Below, one piece after another: positions 52,728 through 62,764 of a stretch of DNA of 64,000 nucleotides. Below the pieces are notes generated by a model. That model had not been told where the DNA came from. It did no database searches and was given only the letters and a program-made list of their open reading frames with translations. Source of the stretch: Pythium myriotylum (taxonomy: Eukaryota; Oomycota; Peronosporomycetes; Pythiales; Pythiaceae); assembly GCA_023091665.1 (NCBI GenBank), contig JALJCQ010000017.1:1736001-1800000 (forward strand), written 5' to 3'. Numbering within the stretch: position 1 is the stretch's first letter; every line of letters begins with the position of its first letter. The position numbers were made by a program, and so were the translations under genes.

Positions 52728-53220
52728 GTTAAGCAGTCCCAGTACAGACCGGAGTCCAAGTCGTAGGAACAGGGTGAAGGGTAGGCTATTAGGTTCGCAG
52801 GTTGAGCTCAATAGACCTCACATGCATCATCATCATCATCATGAGTTCGAGCCACGGAATAACCAGTAGGCCGTTGTGCAGCATCACCGAGAGGTCAGAT
52901 TGACCTTCACGGTGGTTGGGCGAAAGACTTGCGAGCTAGATCACGAGTCCATCGCATATTGGCGAGCAGATCAAACAGCCAAACGCTTCAGCGAGTGGCG
53001 CTGGGGCTCGTCCTGCCATCCGCTGAGTGGATCGCTCGTGGGAATGCTCATTCAACGAATATCATTCCTCCTCCTCTCTCTCCCTCGACCACCTTCTCTT
53101 GGCAGCCACTAAGCGCGCACCCACGGCCCACGTGGCCGGAGGAGGAGCCGAATGCGCAGAGCTTCTTCAAGAGAGCGAAGCCATCGCGACTGGGGAGATC
53201 CACTCAGAAGACTACCGTTG

Positions 53221-53353
53221 ATTGGCTAAAATAAATAATGAATCCACCGACTAACCAATCAACAACCACCTTGAAGTGCCCATCCACCAGTCATAGTCGA
53301 TGCAGCGGTTTGACAAGGGTTGATTGGTTCAGTGGGGATGATTTTGATCCAAT
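53221..53353 (+). promoter_or_regulatory. Cluster of four CCAAT boxes upstream of peroxiredoxin
   Basis: ATTGG at 53221-53225, CCAAT at 53255-53259, ATTGG at 53323-53327 and CCAAT at 53349-53353 lie 150-280 bp upstream of the ATG. A role through NF-Y-type factors is inferred. A CT-rich tract immediately precedes the start codon. Confidence 0.4.
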
Positions 53354-53501
53354 CCGCATTTGGATCCGCTCACCAAGCTCACTTGCTCACCCGGCGAACG
53401 CACCCACGCTCGCCTCGCCTCCCGCAGCTTCTCCCCACATCCCAATCGACTCCAGTCCGCGCAAGCCCCTCGCTCCCTCCTCTCTCTCTCTCTATCTCAA
53501 G

Positions 53502-54191
53502 ATGGCCAGCCAGACCAGCAACAAGCGCGGCTTCACGCTGCTCGACACGTTGCCGGACTTCGAGTTCACGGCCAGCGACGGCTCCGAGAACACTCTCCAC
53601 GGCTACTTCAAGGGCTCGTGGGGCCTCCTCTTCTCGCACCCGGACGACTTCACGCCCATCTGCACTACCGAGCTCGGTGAAGCCGCGCGCCTGCAGAATG
53701 TAGGCGAGTTCGAAAAGCGCAACGTCAAGCTGCTCGGCCTGAGCTGCAACAGTGTGGAGAGCCACCAGAAGTGGATCCAGGACATTGAGAGTTACTCGGG
53801 CGAGAAGGTCAACTACCCCATCATTGCCGATACCAAGCGTACGATTGCTGCTGAGCTCGGCATGCTCTCGCAGGACGACCTTGACAAGGCAGGTCTTCCA
53901 CTGACCGTGCGTACCGTCTTCGTGCTCGACCCATTGGTGCGTATCCGTCTCACGCTCACGTACCCTGCGAGCACGGGCCGCAACTTTGCCGAGCTTCTTC
54001 GCGTGATCGACTCTCTCCAGCTCACGGAGAACCAGAAGCTGGCAACGCCTGTGAACTGGCAGAAGGGTGATCCTGTCGTTGTTGCCGCCACGCTCTCGGC
54101 CGAGGAGGCCAAGGAGAAGTACTCGGACCTGTCTGTCAAGGAGCTGCCGTCGGGTCGCCAATACCTCCGTTTTACTTCGCAGGCCAAGTAA
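53502..54191 (+). CDS. 1-Cys peroxiredoxin (Prx6 type)
   Basis: A 229-residue thiol peroxidase that reduces peroxides. The peroxidatic Cys is residue 54 in HPDDFTPICTTELG. The absence of a C-terminal resolving-Cys motif, the length and the long C-terminal domain (VNWQKGDPVVVAATLSAEEA) place it in the Prx6 subfamily. VRTVFVLDP and LTYPASTGRNFAELLRVIDS are family hallmarks. The start is the ATG at 53502. The frame is open upstream to 53238, but that part is low complexity. Its promoter carries four CCAAT boxes. Confidence 0.95.
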   Translation: MASQTSNKRGFTLLDTLPDFEFTASDGSENTLHGYFKGSWGLLFSHPDDFTPICTTELGEAARLQNVGEFEKRNVKLLGLSCNSVESHQKWIQDIESYSGEKVNYPIIADTKRTIAAELGMLSQDDLDKAGLPLTVRTVFVLDPLVRIRLTLTYPASTGRNFAELLRVIDSLQLTENQKLATPVNWQKGDPVVVAATLSAEEAKEKYSDLSVKELPSGRQYLRFTSQAK

Positions 54192-54222
54192 GCAATCGAC
54201 GCACCCACGATACTAATCCTTG

Positions 54223-54293
54223 GGTGTGAATCGAGATTGCACAGCGTCTCGCTCACTATTTTGAGCTTTTCTACTGTACCACTGAGCTACACC
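54223..54293 (-). other. tRNA-like relic
   Basis: Read on the minus strand, these 71 nt contain a perfect tRNA A-box (TAGCTCAGTGG at 54279-54289). A weak T-arm-like part (CTCGATTCACACC) follows, and GGTGT/ACACC ends could pair. The D-stem lacks its 3' partner and no normal anticodon loop forms. I read it as a decayed tRNA or SINE head, if anything. It lies in the gap between two convergent genes. Confidence 0.3.
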
Positions 54294-54339
54294 ACAATAT
54301 ATTGTCTGATTTGAGTGTGCATTTCCCCGTTATGCAGTT

Positions 54340-55875
54340 CTACGATGACCCATGGAGCAGCTGCTCGAAGCCCCGAAGTAAGAACTCACACATAGCCTCG
54401 GTTGGAAGCTCAAGATCCAGCGTGCGGTCGTGTGCGGAAAGCGACAAGTACCGCTCGTACTTGGCCACGTCACCCGAGCGCTTGAGCACCTCAGTTTTCA
54501 TGCCTCGAACGACCTGGATTACGTCGGCCAGCAGTAAGGATTGGTCCAGCTTTGCCTTCTTGGCCTTGGCCTCCTTACCAGGCTTCATCCAGAAGATACG
54601 TTTGAATTCCATGTCCGCAAAAATTGTACGTGCGTGGGGGCTTCCTCGCCGTCCATGCTTCAGAACCTCGAAGCCGTCGAGAAGAAGATCCTTGAATTTG
54701 AACATATCGACGTTGCTGTGACTAGCTGATGAAGGTTTTCTCAGCGTCTCGGATGTAGTCTGTGTAGCAGGGGACGAAGCTGGATTTTGCGTCGGTGTGG
54801 CTGGCAGTTCAGTGTTGTTTGATTGGAAAGTGAAAGTCTCCGGTGCGCCCTTTCCTCGTGCTGACGAAGGTGAGGAAGATGGAGATGATGAGGGCGACGA
54901 CGAGGCTGATTGGTCAGTGTCAGTGGCTAGGTGGTGCCCTGCATCAGTGTGTAGAGCCTTGAAACTAATGGCAATACGAGGCAGCTCCTCGGCGACCGTG
55001 CCTGGAGCAAGGGATGTCTGGGTAGGAGACGGCCGTTTGGTCTCATCTGCGTCTCCGTAGTCGAACTCACTGTGAACCTCACGTGCTACCTGCTCTTCAT
55101 CCTCTTCATCAATCTTGTGGGGGGCTTGAAGGCGGCGCTTGGTCACTGGGACTTCAGCCTGCAACAAGCGACTCAACGCAGGCACCACGGTCATTTGAGT
55201 TTGATTTCCTCTAGCGGCGTTTCTTGCCAAGGCGTCGAAGTTCTGCTGGGGACGAACTGAATGCAGCAAGTCGACAACTGCGTTGAACACCTCTTGTATT
55301 GGCTTGCGACTCACGTCAATCCGATGAAGCACTGCGTGATAAAGCATATTGGTCGCTTCGCCGTGTTGGCGATACGCTTCGAATCGCGGAGGAAGTTTGT
55401 CAGCCACGTCATCACTACGTTTGGTGAGTCGTGCGAGCACAACCGAGTCCCGTGGCATGATGGTCGGCATGTGGTAGATCTTGCTGGTGACCGGATCAAA
55501 GCGGCGGCCTGTGATACGCTTGACGCACTCGGCTTCGCTGAGCTCGAGGACGACGGCGACACTCGGGAAGATCTGCTTTCGCCGCAATGCAGCACTCTGC
55601 TCCGTGGTGCGTGGGAATCCATCTAGTACCCACCCCTTCCTGCCGACACACTCGCAAATCTTCTCCGCGACCATGTCGACCACGACGTTGTCGGGTACGA
55701 GGCTCTTGCGACTGATGCAGTCCTTGGCGACGACACCGAGTGGCGTCCGTTGAAGAATGTTCTCGCGTAAGAGGTCTCCCGTCGCCACGAGCTCGAGCCC
55801 GAACTCCTCGCAGAGCATCTTGCAGACCGATGTTTTACCGACCCCTGGAGGTCCGCTCAGAAAGAGCTGCAGCAT
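54340..55875 (-). CDS. Adenylate kinase fused to a PH-like C-terminal domain
   Basis: A 511-residue single exon from the ATG 55873-55875. Residues 1-205 are an adenylate (nucleoside monophosphate) kinase: P-loop GPPGVGKT at 8-15, ATGDLLRE, GWVLDGFPRT and a LID with GRRFDPVTSKIYH. A low-complexity Ser/Thr/Pro linker spans about 230-385. Residues about 395-505 (LLLDGFEVLKHGRRG, FKRIFWMKPG, YLSLSAHDRTLDLEL) look like a pleckstrin-homology domain of the PLC/ELMO type. I infer a kinase tethered to membranes or a partner. The domain call for the C-terminus is by pattern only. Confidence 0.85.
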   Translation of the reverse strand: MLQLFLSGPPGVGKTSVCKMLCEEFGLELVATGDLLRENILQRTPLGVVAKDCISRKSLVPDNVVVDMVAEKICECVGRKGWVLDGFPRTTEQSAALRRKQIFPSVAVVLELSEAECVKRITGRRFDPVTSKIYHMPTIMPRDSVVLARLTKRSDDVADKLPPRFEAYRQHGEATNMLYHAVLHRIDVSRKPIQEVFNAVVDLLHSVRPQQNFDALARNAARGNQTQMTVVPALSRLLQAEVPVTKRRLQAPHKIDEEDEEQVAREVHSEFDYGDADETKRPSPTQTSLAPGTVAEELPRIAISFKALHTDAGHHLATDTDQSASSSPSSSPSSSPSSARGKGAPETFTFQSNNTELPATPTQNPASSPATQTTSETLRKPSSASHSNVDMFKFKDLLLDGFEVLKHGRRGSPHARTIFADMEFKRIFWMKPGKEAKAKKAKLDQSLLLADVIQVVRGMKTEVLKRSGDVAKYERYLSLSAHDRTLDLELPTEAMCEFLLRGFEQLLHGSS

Positions 55876-57531
55876 GGTGGATTCGCCGAGCTTGGAAGAT
55901 AAGGAAGTGACGCGTCCGCGCAGCGATGATTGACTCCAGGAGGACCAGAAATAGCATCCTGAAGATAGCTGCAAATAGTGATCCAAGGAAGCTCAAGATT
56001 CTAAGGGTCAAGCTATCATCCCAACGCAAGAGAGCACCGTGTCATCTAGTGAACGAAGGCAACTCCAACTGGGAAACAGCAACAAACGCTGAGCCGCTTG
56101 TGCCTCTGTGTTGGCCTTTGCAGGCTCCGTGTTGAGGCCGCATTCTCGCCCTTTCTTATGCCTGCCACCTTCGAGACCACGCGGTGTTGCAACCACTATT
56201 GCGGGTAGAGCTGCATGGGATCCAACGCGTGTTGACAAGGCGACCAGATGCGAGATTCAAGATCGCACACTTCATGTTGCTAAACAGCATATTGTCCGCT
56301 GCGCTGGACACATTCGCGACCCACCTGCCTCGAGCTGTAGCACTGACGTTTAATCGTCATTCTCGCATGCGAGCGTGGATGGTCCCGAGCGAGTTCGCTG
56401 CTGCCAAAATCCAATCTCCACTCACTGAAGCAGATGTTGAGGACCTCAAGCTGCTACAGGTGCGCCCGATATCCTCCGATCTCGGCATTGAAGCTCCAAA
56501 CACTGGTGAGCGGATACTTGGGATGAAGTCTGTATCCCTCACGCGGAGGAATCAGAGGAAAGAAACGAGACGTGAACTTCATTGCGGTCTTGGTGACGCA
56601 TTTAAGCAAGCACTTGAGTATCGGGTGGATCACCTTTCTTGGGATAAACATCCGCTCGTACAAGGAAGCGTACGGGGGCGGCTCGATCGTATGGACGTCG
56701 ATTTTTACGACGGGGCCGCAAGAAAGCCAAAAAACTGGTGCTGAGGTGTCGATATGAAAGAAAACACTCTTTGACTCTCTCGCTGCCGCCATCCTTGTCG
56801 GTTACGCGGCTTTGGCTAAGGCTCAGGTCGACAGCTTCGACTCGGCGGAGAAGTGTCTCTCGACGTGCGACAACTAGCCACGGAACCTGCGGACAGCAAC
56901 ATCTTCGGCAGTGCCGTCGTAACATCGCCATTCATGAAGCTTTGCCACGGAGGTATCGAACTTGGTTAGGGATTAATTGATGTCGCCCATGCTATGACAA
57001 AGGAAACTCATAGCATTGGGGCGAACTTTGTTGTTACGGTGATGTTCTTGTGGTTGTACTTGATCAGACATACCACGGACAGAAAAAGGAATCGTTGTGG
57101 TTTGCTCGTCCGATGCTGCTTGGGAAGATATCTTTCTCACTCAGGCCCAGGCCGACAATGACTGAATACTGGAAGTCGAATCGCTGCATTGCAAGTTCAC
57201 CATACCTATCCCTGCCTCTTTGTGACAGTATACGTGACATCGGCCACGGGAAGCCGCCTTGGAATTGACTACGGCTTCAATCATCACTACGAGCCGGCTG
57301 TGAGCAAAGCACTATTGGAGAGTTCTCGAGCACCATGCTTTCCGTGCGCTTCAGACAAGTACCCTCGCAGAGATCATGGTTGCCGTCTTAATGCAAAGCT
57401 TTCGCGACAACTTCTCTTAGTATAGCGGGTATTTTCAGCTCCAAGCGTCTCGTCCTCGATCTTGGGAATAATGGATACACGACTCTGAGCGCGTCTCTGG
57501 TTCTCAAGTTCCTCCACTGCGCTTCTGTGAG
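55876..57531. other. Unresolved region, possible gene at 56274-56760
   Basis: A plus-strand frame from an ATG at 56274 runs to 56744. Its first part ends EADVEDLKLLQ just before a GTGCGC donor-like site. A 69-nt intron ending GGATGAAG (56530) could join it to a downstream exon, but no frame gives a recognisable product. A competing minus-strand frame (56454-56792) is equally plausible. 56760-57531 shows nothing. Confidence 0.25.
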
Positions 57532-58077
57532 ATGGTGGTGGTGCCAACGCAGAACTCAGCAGCACCACTGCCATCCTCTCCGTTCGCGTTCTTCGAAGAG
57601 AACGACCTTCTACGATTGTGGCTGCGCTCGCTGAACACAGTGCTGACCGTGTACTGCATTGTGCTGGTCGGACTTCTCGTCAATACCTCATGCACAGGCT
57701 ATACGGCCTCGTTCCACTGCGATCCAACCACGCGAACAACATCTTTTGCGCAAAAGGTGAGCCGCCTGCACACTTTCTTCGCGCTCTACTTCGGCCTCTC
57801 GGCGTGGTCGCTCCGCCGGCCTCGGCGGTGGTTCGTGCACCTCAATACGACCGCGTTCGCTGGCTTTGGTCTCGCGCTCATTGGTTTCGGGATCAACCAG
57901 TGTGCGCTAGCATCTCGCAGTCGCAACGTTGCCGCGTCAGCAATGGTTGGTATGGAGTTGGTGCTCCTGGGGTTCTTGACAAGTGTGGGCGGCGGATACG
58001 GCGGCTGGTGCTACCACAAGCGGCGGATGCTGGAGATTCGCGTGGTCGTGGAGCTGCTCATTCCGTCCAACAGGTGA
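57532..58077 (+). CDS. Hypothetical four-helix membrane protein
   Basis: A 181-residue protein from the ATG 57532. Hydrophobic segments are LNTVLTVYCIVLVGLLVN, LHTFFALYFGLSAWSL, TTAFAGFGLALIGFGI and MVGMELVLLGFLTSVGGGYG. A loop of about 25 residues with two Cys lies between helices 1 and 2. No motif is recognised. The ATG context is GAGATGG. It is probably a real gene because the hydrophobic pattern is regular and composition matches neighbours. Confidence 0.6.
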   Translation: MVVVPTQNSAAPLPSSPFAFFEENDLLRLWLRSLNTVLTVYCIVLVGLLVNTSCTGYTASFHCDPTTRTTSFAQKVSRLHTFFALYFGLSAWSLRRPRRWFVHLNTTAFAGFGLALIGFGINQCALASRSRNVAASAMVGMELVLLGFLTSVGGGYGGWCYHKRRMLEIRVVVELLIPSNR

Positions 58078-58852
58078 CGAACTGCGTGCCGTATTCAGAT
58101 GCTCCGGTTGAAGCTCCTGGTGGACTCGCATGGCGACGAGACGAGGCAGGGAGATCGAAATCATCCTGACAAGACCGTCATGTCGTCCAGCAGCCACGAT
58201 TGCCATGAAAAGACTTCCAGGATCCAGTTTCTAGAACTTTTGTCTTCGTAATCTACGAGCTGATGACGTCACCATTTCAGCTGATACAGCCAATCATATC
58301 ACATTGACCCCAAGTGTTGATGATTTCAGCCAACAGAACGTCAATAGTGGGGATTACTCACTCACCCTACCCCTGTTTGGGAAACCAACAAAACAGCATT
58401 CCCGCACAGAACTTCCTATAATTACTATTTCTTGATTTATTATATGGATTGTTATGCTTTATACTTCGTCTTCCCCTGTAAGAAAGCATTTCACCAACTT
58501 TTATGATTAGGTTGGGCTCGCCTCCCTGCCGTTTATGACGGCCACTCGGCCACTTCTTGTGGCCCACTCCGACCGTCAGCATCAGCCTCCGGACCCGGCG
58601 GATGGAAAGCGGCCGATAACGATAGCACTTGTGAAGAGCTCCGCTGTCGCGAGGTCCCTCTGTGTGTCATTCCTGCATTGTCTGCATCGCCCTCTGCATT
58701 GCCTCTGCCCGTTGCATCTGCACCGCCTCCGACTCGACTCCAGTCGGCCCCTGCATCCCATACCCCCTCCCCACCTGCCGTTTCATCCCTCTGACGTGTC
58801 TATCGCACACGTCCATCCCGTTGACCCCCCTCCATCCTGTCTAGTTTCCAAG
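58078..58852. promoter_or_regulatory. Upstream region of GTP cyclohydrolase II
   Basis: The frame of the next gene is open from an ATG at 58535, but residues before 58853 are Pro/His/Leu-rich, so I treat this as leader. CCCTACCCCT lies at 58365-58374. Confidence 0.4.
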
Positions 58853-59713
58853 ATGACCAGGGAGAACAGCACCAAGATCGACGGGACCACCGCCTCGCTG
58901 CCTCCGCACTCGCCCGGCCTCACGTGCCTCGGCGACGACGTCCGCACCGAGTTCATCGCGGAAACCAACCTCCCGACGACGGATGGTTACTTCCGCGTAC
59001 GTGCGTACCGCTCGACGGGCACGCTGCGCGAAGCCGAGCCAATTGCCATGGTATGCGGCGATGTGCGCGGCAAGGCTGGCGTACCCGTGCGTGTCCACGA
59101 TCAGTGCTTCACGTCGGAGGTCTTCGGTTCCCTCAAATGCGACTGTCGCGAACAGCTTGACTATGCCAAGAACTACATCCGCAAGCACGGTGGTGTAGTC
59201 ATCTACATGCCACAAGAAGGCCGTGGAATTGGTCTCGCGAACAAGATCCACGCGTACGCTATGCAAGAGAGGGGACTGGATACAGTGGATGCCAACCGTG
59301 TCCTGGGCTTCCAGGACGACTACCGTTCCTACGAGCCTGTTCCCGCCATTCTCAAAGATCTTGGCATCCAGTCGATTCGGCTGCTGACCAACAATCCTCG
59401 CAAGATCCGTCTTCTCAACAGGCTGTCGGTAGAAGTGGACGGCCGTCTTCCTGTCATCATCAAGGGCGGCGAACACAGCCAAGGATACCTGACAGCCAAG
59501 GCCGCTCGGATGGCGCACTTGCTTCCCGGCTCAGGTGGCGATGGGGTCGAGGTTGACGAGGACGCTGACAGTGACGACAGTGCGGGCTATAGCGATCTTT
59601 CGCTCAACCCCCAGGAGGCAGCCGACAAACTCACGATGATCTCCCCAACAAGTTCGTCAACGTCTACGTCGTCGTGTGATGACATCTACCTCCGCTTCCA
59701 GTTTGTCGCGTGA
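58853..59713 (+). CDS. RIBA: GTP cyclohydrolase II (RibA), riboflavin synthesis
   Basis: A 286-residue protein from the ATG 58853-58855. The zinc-binding set is present: HDQC followed by SLKCDC. IYMPQEGRGIGLANKI, TVDANRVLGFQDDYR, IRLLTNNPRKI and the HSQGYLTAKAARMAHLL end complete the family pattern. The enzyme converts GTP to the pyrimidine precursor of riboflavin. It is not fused to DHBP synthase, unlike many plant and bacterial forms. The last 60 residues are acidic and Ser/Thr-rich. An ATG at 58535 would add 106 low-complexity residues and cannot be excluded. Confidence 0.93.
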   Translation: MTRENSTKIDGTTASLPPHSPGLTCLGDDVRTEFIAETNLPTTDGYFRVRAYRSTGTLREAEPIAMVCGDVRGKAGVPVRVHDQCFTSEVFGSLKCDCREQLDYAKNYIRKHGGVVIYMPQEGRGIGLANKIHAYAMQERGLDTVDANRVLGFQDDYRSYEPVPAILKDLGIQSIRLLTNNPRKIRLLNRLSVEVDGRLPVIIKGGEHSQGYLTAKAARMAHLLPGSGGDGVEVDEDADSDDSAGYSDLSLNPQEAADKLTMISPTSSSTSTSSCDDIYLRFQFVA

Positions 59714-60147
59714 GCTCATCACGATCTGTCGTCGATGCGACGTGGGAGGGGAACCTGCGGACTCGAGGGCTAGACCCCTTGGAGTCTGCATTGCCTCGAA
59801 ACGGAGGCCAACTGTAACAATATTTAGAGATCACATCTGTGGCTTTTGGTCACGTGTGAGAGGGCTATCAAAATCGAAACGCCAGTGTGTATAAGAGTGT
59901 CCATGGCTGTTGCCTCCGCTGCATGTGCGTCAAAACAAGAGGGCAGCTTGATCAAGACGTTTCCACCAATAACGCAGCAGGCTCAGTAAATTAGATCAAT
60001 CAAACCGCCAATAGCCGATTATTGACCAATCCCATCGGTCCTTGTCACCGCAAGACAGCGTGACGCCCGTCCTCGCTGGCTTGTTCAGTTGCAAACGGGC
60101 ACGTGGCGTCGGCGCCAAGTCTCAGTTTCTCTCTGTGCCCCTTAACG
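59714..60147. promoter_or_regulatory. Upstream region of Got1 with CCAAT element
   Basis: TTGACCAATCCCATCGGT at 60022-60039, about 110 bp upstream of the Got1 ATG, is identical to 36015-36032. A second CCAAT lies at 60008-60012. No gene was seen between 59714 and 60147. Confidence 0.45.
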
Positions 60148-60567
60148 ATGCTGGACGACAACCGCAAGATCGGCACGCTGCTGCTGGGCGTGGGCTTCCT
60201 CTTCCTCTTCCTGGGCGTGATCCTCTTCTTCGACGCGGCGCTCCTGGCGCTCGGCGACGTGCTCTTCCTCTGCGGCCTCGCGCTCACCATCGGACTCTCG
60301 CGCACGATCCGCTTCTTCACACGCAAGGAGCGATGGCGCGGCATCGTTTGCTTCCTCGGCGGCATTGTGCTCGTGATGCTGCGCTTCCCGATCATCGGGA
60401 TGTTCCTCCAGGGCTTCGGCTTCCTCAATCTCTTCGGCTCGTTCTTCCCCGTGGCCGTGGCGTTCCTCCGACAGACCCCCGTGATCGGGAACGTGCTTAG
60501 CCTCCCAGTCGTGAGCGATGTCGTCGACAGGTTAGCCGGCTCGTCCAAGCGAGGGTACCAAGTATGA
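60148..60567 (+). CDS. GOT1: Got1-like Golgi vesicle-transport protein
   Basis: A 139-residue protein with four membrane segments ([52 protein letters not shown] and [19 protein letters not shown]). It starts MLDDNRKIG and has [11 protein letters not shown] between helices 2 and 3 and a short charged tail. Length and pattern match Got1/GOLT1B, which act in ER-Golgi transport together with Sft2 and the syntaxin Sed5. A Sed5 gene lies at 27577 in this window. ATG 60148 is preferred; the upstream ATG at 60103 adds 15 residues without homology. Confidence 0.92.
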   Translation: MLDDNRKIGTLLLGVGFLFLFLGVILFFDAALLALGDVLFLCGLALTIGLSRTIRFFTRKERWRGIVCFLGGIVLVMLRFPIIGMFLQGFGFLNLFGSFFPVAVAFLRQTPVIGNVLSLPVVSDVVDRLAGSSKRGYQV

Positions 60568-60855
60568 AGGCGGAGCCGACGGAGAAGCTGCTCGGCCAAT
60601 CTGGTGCTTGAGTGAATGGACGTGGAGGTCCTGGAGGCATCTCTGGAAACGACTCGCTGCCGGCCAGCCGCTGCAGCCACCCTCTCCGTCGATTAGCTGG
60701 TAATAGAGACATATCCTTCCGAGTGCGGAGCCGCCGTTGCCCATTATGGGCCGATTCCTGGCGGCCTTATAAATCAGGCGCTTGGTTATCATTTTCGATC
60801 CAATTGAGTGTGGCTTCTTGAAATATCAGCGAATCAGCAGAGAGCGACGCAACCG

Positions 60856-62483
60856 ATGGCGTCCTGTGACGGTGACGGAGAGCTCTTCCGCTCTTCCACA
60901 TCCAATTTCGCAGCACCACCACCCGCGCCAATGAGCTTCTTCAGCCTCCTCCGCGACCGCGTCCGCGCCGTCGACTCTCTGCTCTGCATCGGCCTCGACC
61001 CGCACGTCGCCGAGCTGTCCGAGCCCACGGCCGCGGCCGCCGAGGCCTTCTGCCTGCGCCTCATCGACGCCACGCACCACGTCGCAGCCGCCTACAAGCC
61101 CAACTCGGCCTTCTTCGAGGCCTTTGGCGCCGACGGCATCTCCGCCTTGAAGCGCGTGATCAAGGCTATCCCGCAAGGCATTCCCGTCGTGCTCGACGCC
61201 AAACGAGGCGACATCAGCACCACGGCCGCCGCGTACGCCGTCGCCGCTTTTGACGAGCTGGAGGCTCACTCGATCACGCTCGCGCCCTACATGGGCCAAG
61301 ACTCGATCGACCCTTTCGTGCGCGGCCATCCTGCGCGCGGCTGCTTTGTGCTGTGCAAGACCTCCAACCCGAGTGCCAATGACTTCCAGACATTGCCTGT
61401 GGGAGTTGGTGCGGGGGAATCGCGTCTGCTGTACGAGCAGGTCGCGCTCAAGGCAGAGCAGTGGAACTCGGAGGACAACGTGGGTCTTGTCGTCGGCGCC
61501 ACCGACGTAGAGGCTTTACGTCGTGTGCGCGCGGTGACGCCGTCATTGTGGATTCTCGCGCCAGGTATTGGGGCGCAGGGTGGCAACCTCGAAGAGGCGG
61601 TGTCTGCGGGTCTGTCTGCTGATGGACTAGGTATGCTCATCCCGATCTCGCGTGGCATCTCCAAGGCCGCCAACCCAAAAGAGGCCGCCGAGAGCTTTCG
61701 GAACGCAATCAATGTGGTGCGAGCTGCCAAGGTTGCGCACAGCGACGCCGCCTCACTAGGTGCCGATGAGCGCGATTTCATCAAGTTCGCGCTGTCGCTC
61801 GGCGTCTTGAAGTTCGGCGATTTCACGCTTAAGTCAGGACGCAAGAGCCCCTACTTTTTCAACGCCGGGCTGTTCCGTACCGGGCGTGCACTTGGGCAGT
61901 TGGGCAAGTTTTACGCCCAGGCTATCCACCAGAGCGGCATCCAGTTCGACGTATTGTTCGGGCCAGCTTACAAGGGAATCACCCTTGCAGCTGCCGTCGC
62001 CATCGCATACTCGGATCTGTACAACGTCGACATTCCTTTTGCATACAACCGCAAAGAGGCCAAGGATCACGGTGAAGGCGGCGTTCTCGTTGGCGCGGAC
62101 ATGACTGGCAAACGGTACGAAAGCACTTTAGTCCTGACCGCGACTTGAGTGAATCTCACAACTTGGTATGTTTCAGTGTGCTCATCATTGACGACGTTAT
62201 CACGGCCGGCACTGCCATCAACGAGGCCATGGAGATTCTCAAGCACGCTAACGCCACGGTCTCTGGTGTGGTCATCTCCCTCGACCGTCAAGAGAAGGTG
62301 TCAGCGACCGATACTCGATCAGCGATCGACCGCGTTCAGGAGAATTTCGGCATTCCGGTTGTGAGCATCGCGAACCTCGACAACCTCGTTGCGTTCCTCG
62401 AGACTGCGCCCTCGAGCGATGCCAACGCGCAGTTCCTCCCAGTGATCAAGGGCTACCGCAGCGAGTATGGGGTGTCCAAGTAA
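60856..62483 (+). CDS. UMPS: UMP synthase with inverted domain order (OMPDC-OPRT)
   Basis: Exons 60856-62114 and 62177-62483 (62-nt intron, phase 2) encode 521 residues. The N-terminal half is orotidine-5'-phosphate decarboxylase ([34 protein letters not shown] with the catalytic Lys/Asp array, and [10 protein letters not shown]). The C-terminal half is orotate phosphoribosyltransferase ([25 protein letters not shown], and the PRPP loop [14 protein letters not shown], which spans the splice site). Together they convert orotate to UMP. Animals and plants have the opposite order. A second in-frame ATG at 60931 would remove 25 residues. Confidence 0.95.
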
Positions 62484-62764
62484 GGGGCAATCTCCGGACC
62501 CGTGATCTCCGATCTCCACAGAATAACGATCTTGTTGATCACATATTTCATTAGGGTTTGACTCACACGATCCGTATTTATCTATTGACTATTGATTTAT
62601 GATTTGTTGTTTGTGTTCTTCGTGTGTTTCGAGATTTTCAAAACCAGGTGTGCTCACTGACATTTTTCTCAGGGCTAAAAAGCACTTCCTTCTCGCAATA
62701 CGAAACAGATTGGACACGAGTTCATAAGCCAACACTACCGAGCCTTCGATTTGACAAGCAGGAA
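62484..62764. other. Intergenic, convergent
   Basis: A 281-bp stretch, AT-richer than its surroundings, between the stops of UMPS and the LRR gene. No gene was seen. Confidence 0.4.

Larger units (their letters stand above)
52098..53501. other. Intergenic between ABC copy C and peroxiredoxin
   Basis: A 1.4-kb divergent region without a supported gene. It holds a 21-bp direct repeat (52675-52695 and 52707-52727), a 13-bp repeat (GAGTTCGAGCCAC at 52661 and 52843), a CAT microsatellite (52825-52843) and four CCAAT boxes upstream of the peroxiredoxin. Confidence 0.45.

Noticed and set aside
53238..53501. 88-residue N-terminal extension of peroxiredoxin
   Set aside because: It is in frame but low-complexity, covers the CCAAT cluster, and the family start matches ATG 53502.
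54223..54293. Functional tRNA gene
   Set aside because: The A-box is perfect, but the D-stem partner is missing, the anticodon arm is abnormal and the acceptor has at most five pairs. It was kept only as a relic.
58535..58852. 106-residue extension of GTP cyclohydrolase II
   Set aside because: It opens with an ATG in frame, but the residues are Pro/His/Leu repeats like a leader. It is not excluded but not annotated.
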